From positions 186,613 to 250,612 of the forward strand of contig NZ_LMMM01000012.1 in NCBI RefSeq assembly GCF_001422245.1: DNA of 64,000 bases, in the 5' to 3' direction. This document shows, piece by piece, positions 38,942-45,899 of this stretch. Position 1 is the first letter of the stretch. Each line of letters starts with the position of its first letter. The stretch comes from Rhizobium sp. Leaf262. Its GTDB lineage: Bacteria > Pseudomonadota > Alphaproteobacteria > Rhizobiales > Rhizobiaceae. The translations under genes and the position numbers were made by a program. The notes under the pieces are model-generated. The model was not told the DNA's origin and ran no database searches. It saw nothing but the letters and a program-made list of their open reading frames with translations.

Positions 38942-38962
38942 ATAAATAACTCAGTTATTTAT
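38942..38962. promoter_or_regulatory. 21-bp palindrome in a divergent promoter region
   Basis: ATAAATAACT-C-AGTTATTTAT: two perfect 10-bp arms around one base, midway between two divergent start codons (38890 and 38999). It is a good candidate operator, probably bound by the 38459-38890 product or another island regulator. Confidence 0.6.
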
Positions 38963-38998
38963 CAACGGTCGCTGCTGAAGGAGCAGCAAGGAGATGGC

Positions 38999-39466
38999 AT
39001 GACACAGAACAATCAGGCGCGGCGTCAACGGCTAAGAGACAGTTATGTAGAATTCGTTGAGCAGATGGAACCAAATGCATTCGTCACCCTGGTTATCAAC
39101 GACATCGGTGAAATAGCGGAAATGACGAGGCTCATCGGCAAGTTCTGCGGCATGATGGATCGGGAAATTTGCGGGCATAAGTTCCACACATACTCGATCG
39201 ATAGGCGCACGAACGGTGTCTTTTTCATCGAGCATGCAAAGACGAACATACACGCCCACGGACTGCTCAGGTTCCCAGACAGCCTGACGGTTGACCTTCC
39301 GCTCCTGACAGCACGCAAATGGAATGTTCTGACCAAAGCAGGGACAACAGATTTCCGGCCCGTTCATGATGCTGCTGGCGTTGCTGGCTATTGCACAAAG
39401 GAAATGGCAACCTTTTCGTTCGACGGCGATCAGGTCGTGCTCGTCAGCCAGTTTATGAAGCATTGA
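38999..39466 (+). CDS. Single-domain HUH endonuclease (Rep-like)
   Basis: 155 residues with AAGGAG before the ATG. Three Rep motifs occur in order and at usual spacing: motif I FVTLVIN (28-34), motif II with H85-A86-H87 in NIHAHGLL, and motif III Y131-C-T-K134 in AGYCTKEM. HUH enzymes nick single-stranded DNA through a tyrosyl link in rolling-circle replication, transposition or conjugation. There is no helicase or C-terminal domain. Role inferred: rolling-circle initiation or nicking for the island. The three motifs carry the call. Confidence 0.65.
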   Translation: MTQNNQARRQRLRDSYVEFVEQMEPNAFVTLVINDIGEIAEMTRLIGKFCGMMDREICGHKFHTYSIDRRTNGVFFIEHAKTNIHAHGLLRFPDSLTVDLPLLTARKWNVLTKAGTTDFRPVHDAAGVAGYCTKEMATFSFDGDQVVLVSQFMKH

Positions 39467-39821
39467 ACTATAGATACGCGTAAATCCGTGTGGCCACGCC
39501 TACGTTGCATTTGCGCGCATTGCATGTCTAAAAATCCTGCTGCTTCTCAAGAGCGGCAATGGAATTCTACCATTAGATGATAAGGTTCAGTGGAGATGAA
39601 GACATCTTTAAAATGATATGCAAGCATTTAATGAAGCAAGATCATAGATGATCAAACATCAATACTATTAAACCCCACCTAATAAAAGCCATTCTGCACA
39701 CTTCTCTTGCTGAAACTTCCTCTTAGAGGAACATATGGCTGAATTTTCCATAATAATTCAAAAAATCAATTATATATTGATTATCTCCATTGACAATTAT
39801 CTAGGTTTACTCCATCTAAAG
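39467..39821. other. AT-rich gap after the HUH gene
   Basis: About 350 bp without a credible gene. It is the most A/T-rich part of the window (39,530-39,800) and contains runs such as AAAAAATCAATTATATATTGATTAT. It may hold the promoter for the RNA and operon that follow, or the nick site/origin of the HUH protein. No iteron set was seen. Confidence 0.4.
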
Positions 39822-40201
39822 CCCATCGTGGTTCCGGCTTATTGCCAGCCGGAAGACTGCTCCACAACAAGAGCAGTAAGTGGAAAAGGGCGGCAGCCCT
39901 GAAACCAATCCATGTTGCGGCCTTCGGGCAACTTTCCTGTTTGAAGCAGGTTAAGTCGGTTTCGTCCAGCATCATGGAGCAGGCAGGTGCAGCTCCGAGA
40001 GGGGCGCGGTTCAAAAAAACAGTTAAATTTCCATTCGTATGGAATGAGAAATCTGTCCCCTTCAAAGGGCTATCGGCAACGATAGGAACCGTCAGTATAG
40101 AGGCGGCACCAACAAGAGACCGTTCTGCGATGCGGCTCACCAACACCGGTTAACTCCGGGGGTGAGCTGTTGTGCGCAAACGCAAAATGCCTCGGCTCAC
40201 C
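39822..40201 (+). ncRNA. Candidate structured RNA upstream of the transglycosylase unit
   Basis: A run of perfect local hairpins: TTCCGGCT/AGCCGGAA (39832-39854), ACTGCTC/GAGCAGT (39856-39877), GCC-TTCG-GGC with a cUUCGg loop (39920-39929) inside GTT/AAC, GGAGC/GCTCC (39976-39996), TTCCAT/ATGGAA (40029-40044), CCCT/AGGG (40058-40069), TATCG-GCAA-CGATA with a GNRA loop (40071-40084), and the GCTCACC/GGTGAGC set at 40135-40201. Both tetraloops have the right sense only on the plus strand. Short frames exist on both strands but lack ribosome sites. It could be a trans-acting RNA, a long 5' leader, or a substrate. The family is not recognised. Confidence 0.6.
40135..40201 (+). promoter_or_regulatory. 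Mutually exclusive hairpin set before the 40222 gene
   Basis: GGTGAGC at 40161-40167 can pair with GCTCACC at 40135-40141 (extended by CCGG/CCGG around TTAACT) or with an identical GCTCACC at 40195-40201 (enclosing TGCG-CAAA-CGCA). The second option ends 10 nt before the AAGGG ribosome site of the 40222 gene. This is the geometry of an RNA switch or attenuator. Confidence 0.45.
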
Positions 40202-40221
40202 TTTCGATTGAAGGGTGAATT

Positions 40222-41931
40222 ATGTCTACGAACTCCAAAACTCTTACTTCGACATCCGATGTCGCTATTGCAGCAGCGTACAAACCTGATGTCCAGCTCG
40301 CCTTACCGAATATTCCATCGCTTGGGTCTGCTCCAGGTGCTGCCGACGCTAATACTTGGCATGAAGCCACCAAGACCTGTGCCGGTGAAGCCATCACATT
40401 TGCCGACAAAAAACGGGACGCGACCCGGCAGACATTTGCCATGATCGTGATGGACACTCAACTCCATACCTACAGCTTCTACGAGACAAAACTTAAAGAG
40501 GCGGGCCTGGGGCTTCCGCAGAAAAAGGAAACGCTGACATACGGCATAGCGTGGCACCTTAAGCTTGATGTATCCGACGCGAACAAAAAGATAGCTACCG
40601 ACAATTCCAAGACGCTCAATCGTCTCGTTTCGGCGGGGCAGCGCCTAATCGCCCTGGGTCGCAAGGAACTTGGGATAGAACGCGGTCAGATCAACGTCAG
40701 CTACGACGCCAAAGGCGTTACCGATCTTCTCAAGATCGTCATTCGCGAGGGTGGTATAAATGCGATGGCCCTCGCAAACGGCAATATCGTAGATGATAAG
40801 CTAAAGTCGATCGTACTTTCATCAGACCGTCTGGCGAGCCGTCGGGAAGGGCTTCTTATTGGTCGGGGTGAAATCGTTCTTGCTGTTACCAAACCGGGGG
40901 AAGACGAAAATGCAATGGTGACGCAACCATTGTCATTGCCGCCGGAAGCTATGGTCTTCATTTACCCGCAGCTGAAGCTGGCGGATCCCCGAATTCGCTT
41001 CCTGGCGGAATTGTTCGCGATCGGTGAGGCAGTTGTCGAAGAGAAAACCGACCATCTCGTGAACCCGGAGACAGATGATCCAAATGATGCCTATGCTGCG
41101 CGCCGCGTGGCATCACGCCAGTATGTGTTCCACCCTGATGGGAAAATGACAGTATCGCCGATTTTGAGAGATACGAGTGTAGTCATCGTTGTTGAGCCAA
41201 AGCTTGACCTGCTGGATGTCACTGTCGAAGGCCACATCAAGTTTCAGACGTTTGGACGGCGCCGCGCTGCTATCAACATTGCAGGCGCGAGGCAAGACGC
41301 TTTCGATTTCGAGTGGGCCGATGCGGCTGAGACGGAAGGCGTAGGGCGCATCAAACTTACGACTCCTGCTGCAAGTTTTGATGCCGACAAGCTTAAGGAC
41401 GTGGGGCTGCTAATTGAGCATGTTCGTTCGAAGCAGGGAAATCTCCCGCTGATCATCGATCCTGTCTTCTCCCCAAAAATTGATCTCGGCTCTGTGCGGG
41501 GGCTGCTGGACAAGATGGATGCAGTATCGCAGTCCGCAAAAAAGATGCGGAAAAACGACATGTCTGTAAAGGTCACCGCAGAAGCCGAAAAACTTTCGTT
41601 TTCGGGTTATTCAAAAACAGAGGCGGTCCAGATCGACGCAGTAAACAGCAAGGCGCGCGTTGATGTTCGCCCTGACGATTTCTTTGCAGTCACCGCAGCG
41701 ATCAAAACGGTCGAGGTCCATGGCGATTTCAGTGTGGCCATCGACCCGGACATGCTGGTGATTTCGTTCAAGACTGAGTTCGCCCACTACAGCATCCACA
41801 TTCCTTCGGCGTTGCAAAAAATGGTTCGTTCGAACCGGCACATCATGAAGCTTGATCCCGTCGCATGGCCGGAGCCGCAGGCCGTTGCAGGAGCGGATGC
41901 CGACGCTGGTGAGAACACCTCCAAGGCGTGA
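40222..41931 (+). CDS. Unknown protein with clamp-like C-terminal end
   Basis: 569 residues, AAGGG 7 nt before the ATG. I do not recognise the family as a whole. The N-terminal ~90 residues are low in structure; 90-170 is helical and Lys-rich (KKIATDNSKTLNRLVSAGQRLIALGRKELGI). The C-terminal ~120 residues follow the strand-helix-strand pattern of a sliding-clamp domain (VDVRPDDFFAVTAAIKTVEVHGDFSVAIDPDMLVISFKTEFAHYSIHIPSAL). If so it could tether the modification enzymes to DNA; this is inference. It is followed after 61 bp by the transglycosylase gene. Confidence 0.6.
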   Translation: MSTNSKTLTSTSDVAIAAAYKPDVQLALPNIPSLGSAPGAADANTWHEATKTCAGEAITFADKKRDATRQTFAMIVMDTQLHTYSFYETKLKEAGLGLPQKKETLTYGIAWHLKLDVSDANKKIATDNSKTLNRLVSAGQRLIALGRKELGIERGQINVSYDAKGVTDLLKIVIREGGINAMALANGNIVDDKLKSIVLSSDRLASRREGLLIGRGEIVLAVTKPGEDENAMVTQPLSLPPEAMVFIYPQLKLADPRIRFLAELFAIGEAVVEEKTDHLVNPETDDPNDAYAARRVASRQYVFHPDGKMTVSPILRDTSVVIVVEPKLDLLDVTVEGHIKFQTFGRRRAAINIAGARQDAFDFEWADAAETEGVGRIKLTTPAASFDADKLKDVGLLIEHVRSKQGNLPLIIDPVFSPKIDLGSVRGLLDKMDAVSQSAKKMRKNDMSVKVTAEAEKLSFSGYSKTEAVQIDAVNSKARVDVRPDDFFAVTAAIKTVEVHGDFSVAIDPDMLVISFKTEFAHYSIHIPSALQKMVRSNRHIMKLDPVAWPEPQAVAGADADAGENTSKA

Positions 41932-41939
41932 TCTATACG

Positions 41940-41962
41940 GGCCGAGAGTAAAGCTCTCGGCC
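41940..41962 (+). terminator. Hairpin between the 40222 gene and the transglycosylase gene
   Basis: GGCCGAGAG and CTCTCGGCC pair perfectly over a TAAAG loop, followed by TTCCCCTCTTCC rather than a clean T tract. It is a weak or partial terminator, or an mRNA-stability hairpin that lowers the downstream genes relative to the first. Confidence 0.5.
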
Positions 41963-41992
41963 TTCCCCTCTTCCTCTAAAAGGAACGTCTCA

Positions 41993-43255
41993 ATGGATTT
42001 TGCGAAACTTTGGGCGGATTATGCCCTCTATCTACCCGCGCCCAATCAAAATTACGCGCACTTCGCGGTCAAGACTGCAACCGCCGAACTATCGGCACGA
42101 CTGCCTCATGAGGTGAAGCCGAAGGATTTCGATTTTCTCGGCTCAGGGAGCAAACTTTTTACGTGGCCCAACGCTCTTTACACAGCTGCCTTCGCAGTCG
42201 GGGACAAGCAGCCCGACATGATCGGCCAGCGCGACCGCAGCGCGAGTTTCGTAGTTGGGGACAGCGGCGGCTTTTCGCTGATCAACGGAGCAGTAAAGTC
42301 TTCTCAGGCGTCATTTCGGAAAGAGGTTCTTCTTTGGCAGGAGCGGTGCTGCGATGTTGGTATTATTCTCGACGTTCCCACCCGTAGTCTCGATGTGCCG
42401 AAAAGCGGCGTCACATCGTTTGAAGAATGTCTAACTCGAACAATGGATAATCTGAGGTTCGCCAAAGATAACCGGTCAAACCCGGACCTCCGCCTTCTGT
42501 CAGTTCACCAGGGACGGAACCATAAGGAAGCGAAACTCTGGTGCGGTGGAATCGCTGATCTGCCGCTTGAGGGGCTTGCGATCGGCGGCCATACGAGACT
42601 GGACATGTGGTTTTGGGCTGCTAGGTTTGTCGACATGCTCGACGCGGGCAAGTTCGACCACGTCGCCCATATTCATTTCCTCGGCACCAGTCAGCCGACC
42701 TTTGCGGTTCTCGCGACTGCCTTGCAACGTGCTTTGCGGAAACATGTGCGAACGGATATTTCTGTAAGCTTCGATAGCTCTCTTGGTTTTGCGATTGCGC
42801 AGCGCAACGGTCAGATTACCACCGGCCTCGTCGCAACCGATACCGGCTTTCGGTTGAGCAATCATACGCTTCCTGCCCGCGGTGGTGAGTTTAATCCGGG
42901 CGCTCCGTTTCCATACCGCAGCCCTTTGGCCGACCTATGTACTAACGGCGATTTCATGCCGGGTAACGATCCTTCCAAAGCCGCAGTGGATACTATCGGT
43001 AATATGATGGTGTCTAATCATGCCGTTCACAGTGAGCTTTCCGCAATCATGCAGGCGAACCGCCTAGCAGACATGGCCCAACAGGGAAAAAATTCCGCCG
43101 TGGCCTATAGCCTGCAACGCTGCATCACTCTGATCGATGAGACATTCGCTGGCCGACAATCGGGCAAGGCCCTCAATTCCTTGCGTACGCTCATGTTAAA
43201 AAGGCCACTGAGCCTCGAGGAAGAGGCAGGCAGTTCAGATGGCTACGTCAGATAG
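41993..43255 (+). CDS. dpdA: TGT-family transglycosylase, DpdA-like (7-deazaguanine insertion)
   Basis: 420 residues from the ATG at 41993 (AAGGAAC 7 nt upstream; the frame is open further 5' but overlaps the previous gene). Queuine/archaeosine transglycosylase motifs: D90-SGGF (base-binding Asp in VVGDSGGFSL), ILDVPT 125-130, GLAIGGHTR 194-202 (the GLAVGE loop), HFLGTSQP 228-235 (YLMGVG loop) and candidate nucleophile D261 in SVSFDSS, the form seen in DpdA rather than in tRNA enzymes. The CxCxxC zinc site of tRNA-guanine transglycosylase is absent. DpdA proteins put preQ0-type bases into DNA. No preQ0 genes are nearby, so the host would supply the base. The symbol marks the subfamily, not proven function. 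Confidence 0.72.
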   Translation: MDFAKLWADYALYLPAPNQNYAHFAVKTATAELSARLPHEVKPKDFDFLGSGSKLFTWPNALYTAAFAVGDKQPDMIGQRDRSASFVVGDSGGFSLINGAVKSSQASFRKEVLLWQERCCDVGIILDVPTRSLDVPKSGVTSFEECLTRTMDNLRFAKDNRSNPDLRLLSVHQGRNHKEAKLWCGGIADLPLEGLAIGGHTRLDMWFWAARFVDMLDAGKFDHVAHIHFLGTSQPTFAVLATALQRALRKHVRTDISVSFDSSLGFAIAQRNGQITTGLVATDTGFRLSNHTLPARGGEFNPGAPFPYRSPLADLCTNGDFMPGNDPSKAAVDTIGNMMVSNHAVHSELSAIMQANRLADMAQQGKNSAVAYSLQRCITLIDETFAGRQSGKALNSLRTLMLKRPLSLEEEAGSSDGYVR

Positions 43256-44216
43256 ATGGAAACGCCTCGCCACAAACTCTCCTCAAAACGAAAGTCTACC
43301 AATGCCCACAATCGACAAAACCTACGGCAGCATACCCGTCACATTCCCCGATACGCCGTATTCATCCGGCGGTCTTTTCGCGGCGTACATCGTCTCCTTT
43401 ATGCCAAACAACCAAAAGCATCAGGACTCGCGGCGGCTCGATCTTGAAAAGCAGCTACGCTGGTGGGAGCTGATGACCGATATCCCTATTCACGTCATCG
43501 CCTCCAACTGGGGACCGCTTGCGTTGAAGAATGCGCGAGAACTCGGCCGTCTAGTGGCGCGTGGCGGTGGTGTAATTCAAGCGCCCGCGCAATCCGTTGT
43601 TCTCAATCGGAATGCTGCTCTGGAAGCATTTTATGCGAGTGATCATCCTTGGGGAATCATCATGGACGACGATGCTATTCTCTATGATAGTCCCAATCAT
43701 AATAGCGGCGCAGCATTCTTTTCGGAGATGGCAAAAAACGATTCCGGGGCGTATGACGACATCGACTTTTTCTTTCCAATCAATCCGGGAAAACCGCCCG
43801 GACACAACACGATATGGTCAGCTGATCCGGTCATATATCGGGACCACCATATATTTTCCGGTAATTACGATCTCAAGGGCAGCTTGTTTATCGTCAGAAA
43901 CTTCCGGCTTTCGGGTCGGCCCCAAATTCTTACGCCACCCCATACCGGGCTTGGGGAGGACACGTTGCTCGCCATGGAGGCCGTCAGCCAAGGTTGCACG
44001 GTTTATCGCTGCGACAACATCGTGCTGAAGGAGTTTTCCGGTAAAAGCCATTTTCGCCATACAACAGCTAAAATGAAGAAGGGCAACGAGGTCATCGCGG
44101 CGAAGTACGGGGCTCAAGGCCTGCGGATGGGATCGGAACATTTGCTGGATCGCCGCGACTTTGTGAGGAACTGCCTATCGGGTCGTCCGGGTCGAGTTGT
44201 CGTAGCAAAACCATAG
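43239..44216 (+). CDS. GT-A-fold glycosyltransferase with DxD motif
   Basis: 325 residues, start overlapping the transglycosylase end by 17 nt, so translationally coupled (an ATG at 43302 is a weaker alternative). D143-D145 in WGIIMDDDAIL is the nucleotide-sugar/metal DxD. Downstream, GLGEDTLLAMEAVSQG is the usual acidic acceptor helix and GNYDLKGSLFIVRNF a core strand. No signal peptide or membrane helix, so it acts in the cytosol. With a base-inserting enzyme as partner, I infer that it adds a sugar to the inserted base, as T-even phage glucosyltransferases do for hydroxymethylcytosine and as queuosine glycosyltransferases do in animals. Confidence 0.72.
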   Translation: MATSDRWKRLATNSPQNESLPMPTIDKTYGSIPVTFPDTPYSSGGLFAAYIVSFMPNNQKHQDSRRLDLEKQLRWWELMTDIPIHVIASNWGPLALKNARELGRLVARGGGVIQAPAQSVVLNRNAALEAFYASDHPWGIIMDDDAILYDSPNHNSGAAFFSEMAKNDSGAYDDIDFFFPINPGKPPGHNTIWSADPVIYRDHHIFSGNYDLKGSLFIVRNFRLSGRPQILTPPHTGLGEDTLLAMEAVSQGCTVYRCDNIVLKEFSGKSHFRHTTAKMKKGNEVIAAKYGAQGLRMGSEHLLDRRDFVRNCLSGRPGRVVVAKP

Positions 44217-44226
44217 GCGGCGGAGG

Positions 44227-45006
44227 CTAGAATTTGTAATCCTCGTAGATCGTCCGCCCACGGAGCTGTTCCATCTGTGGATGCTCTCGACATTGCTGGT
44301 CAAAGATGCGGGAGATGACCTGCGCAGGCTCTGGCGACGGGAGCGACGGAACAGCGCCGGAAAGGTCCAATTCAGATAATTCAGGCGCATCGGGAATGCG
44401 CCCGGACTTGGCCGCTGCCTTGATATAGGCGCTGATCGGTAGAGTGGCCGTGAAGGTCTCATCCCGAATGAACTCGATGCCAAGCATCGGGCGTAGCGCC
44501 ATGATGTCGGAAATCCACAATGGCTGGAACACAGGTTTGCCTTCTCCGAGACTGTGTAGGGTATCGACAGCGTGACCGCAAAAACGGCTGCGGGTCAGCA
44601 ACATCACGGCGTACCCGTTCGGATCATAGAGGCGGGCAACGGGCGGGAAATCCGCGTCCAGTCTTGCATGCCAGTCCAGGCGGTGCATTAAAGTTCTCGG
44701 AAAGAGCCGCTGATATCGGCCCGGTCGGTCCATCTCGTGAACGGTGACTTTCTCGCCCTCGTCGAGAGCAAACAGCATGATCGCACGCCAGGACAACGGT
44801 GACAGGTAGCTTCGGCGGTGAACAACCCCGCCTATCTCGTAAACAAGGTCCAAAGATGATCCCTTGGCCTTTTGCTTATGGAAGGAGATCGCGCCCACAT
44901 GTAGGTCGGTCATGAATAGCAGGGCGAGATCGATCCTTGCCTGCTCGATATTCTTGCGATTGTCGTTGTCGCTGTGGCAGCGCGATCTCTTTTGGTGCTC
45001 TCGCAT
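44227..45006 (-). CDS. DUF2958-like protein
   Basis: 259 residues from the ATG at 45006; the frame stays open upstream for 127 codons but with unlikely composition. The second half (DFPPVARLYDPNGYAVMLLTRSRF, then FQPLWISDIMALRPMLGIEFIRDETFTATLPISAYIKAAAKSGRIP) matches the pattern I know for DUF2958 proteins of plasmids and islands. Function unknown. It is convergent with the glycosyltransferase, 10 bp between stops. Confidence 0.6.
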   Translation of the reverse strand: MREHQKRSRCHSDNDNRKNIEQARIDLALLFMTDLHVGAISFHKQKAKGSSLDLVYEIGGVVHRRSYLSPLSWRAIMLFALDEGEKVTVHEMDRPGRYQRLFPRTLMHRLDWHARLDADFPPVARLYDPNGYAVMLLTRSRFCGHAVDTLHSLGEGKPVFQPLWISDIMALRPMLGIEFIRDETFTATLPISAYIKAAAKSGRIPDAPELSELDLSGAVPSLPSPEPAQVISRIFDQQCREHPQMEQLRGRTIYEDYKF

Positions 45007-45254
45007 ATAGTTCCCGCTTCTGTTCCGGCGGGAGAAAACTGCCTTTTGCCTGAGAGAGCGAGCTAAGAAGTGGAGGGTGATCAAAACACGCAATGCCGTT
45101 AGGCTGGGGGCAACAGCGCAAGGGACAGCATCCGGCGCAATCATGCAGAAGCACAGACATATCAAGGAATGCGGGCAAGACCTGAAGTGCAGCGTGACAG
45201 CGGTGAGCGGGAACCACGTGCCGTTGACGCTCCCTTGGACCCATCGCCAGAACC

Positions 45255-45293
45255 ACGAACCCCATGAGATGGTATCCATCTCATGGGGTTCGT
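45255..45293. repeat. Perfect 18-bp hairpin with 3-nt loop
   Basis: ACGAACCCCATGAGATGG and its exact complement flank TAT. It lies in the 313-bp gap between two minus-strand genes (45007-45319). No T tract follows on either strand, so it is more likely an RNA-processing site, a protein site or a small mobile/origin element than a terminator. I see nothing else in this gap. Confidence 0.6.
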
Positions 45294-45319
45294 ATGTAGC
45301 TTGAAGAGGATTGCGTTGC

Positions 45320-45766
45320 TTAGCTCGTTTTGCGCAGCATCTTGCCTCGCTCTGCAGCAGCAGCCGCCAGTTGTACGTCGAGCTCACCTGCGCGGACTGC
45401 GTCGACCAGCGTATCGATGATCGCCGGAAGAGTTACCAGTTCTCCGACTTCGATGGCATTCTTGTCTTTGGCGAAGTCGATGGACTTGCCCGCATAGCGC
45501 AGCACGAAGAAGACCTTGCCCGTCGCATCCGTGAACCATCCCTGACGGACGCGCTTGAGGGTTTCAACCTCAACGCGCTGCCCCTCGGCATTCTTACGAC
45601 GAACCGTATGTGTGGGCGCGAACGCCTGACCGGCTATCTTCGCCTCTGCCATCTGCTTCTGCTCAGTCAGCGTTGCGATCATTTTTTCCCGCGCCCGCTG
45701 TACAGGATCGACAGTTGCGCGAACAGGTACGGCAGACGTGAGCTTTAGGGCCTTAAGATGCGACAT
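45320..45766 (-). CDS. Island-associated small protein (DUF6641-like)
   Basis: 148 residues from the ATG complementary to 45764-45766, with AAAGGA 7 nt upstream; the frame extends 5' across the divergent promoter and should not be used. The pattern MSHLKALKLTSA..., then QGWFTDATGKVFFVLRYAGKSIDFAKDKNAIEVGELVTLPAIIDTLVDAVRAGELDVQL resembles DUF6641 proteins common on rhizobial plasmids and islands. No function known. Confidence 0.6.
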   Translation of the reverse strand: MSHLKALKLTSAVPVRATVDPVQRAREKMIATLTEQKQMAEAKIAGQAFAPTHTVRRKNAEGQRVEVETLKRVRQGWFTDATGKVFFVLRYAGKSIDFAKDKNAIEVGELVTLPAIIDTLVDAVRAGELDVQLAAAAAERGKMLRKTS

Positions 45767-45866
45767 TCTGTGTCCTTTCTGAAACTGTTGCAAGTGTTTC
45801 CCGGATACAGCCGTCTGCCAAAAGGGCGAGCGAAGAGTTCTGTAGGTGGGAGACACAGTGCGCGGA

Positions 45867-45889
45867 TTTGGTGTATCTAGAGCACCAAA
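45867..45889 (+). promoter_or_regulatory. Inverted repeat overlapping the 45900 gene's ribosome site
   Basis: TTTGGTG at 45867-45873 and CACCAAA at 45883-45889 are complementary and the second arm runs into the AAAGGAG ribosome site. It may be an operator in the divergent 45767-45899 region or a hairpin that limits translation. Confidence 0.4.
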
Positions 45890-45899
45890 GGAGTTGCAC

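Noticed and set aside
39781..40153. Overlapping open frames of 121 (-) and 103 (+) codons
   Set aside because: Neither has a ribosome site, and both fall in the hairpin-rich stretch that is better explained as a structured RNA. Conservation of either protein in other genomes would reopen the question.
41993..43255. Ordinary tRNA-guanine transglycosylase (Tgt)
   Set aside because: The zinc-binding CxCxxC...H is missing, the nucleophile region reads SFDSS rather than the FDCVLPTR form, and it sits on a mobile island.
45007..45387. N-terminal extension of the DUF2958-like gene to 45387
   Set aside because: It would run across a perfect hairpin and into the neighbouring gene and has Cys/Trp-rich, unlikely composition; the ATG at 45006 starts the sensible part.
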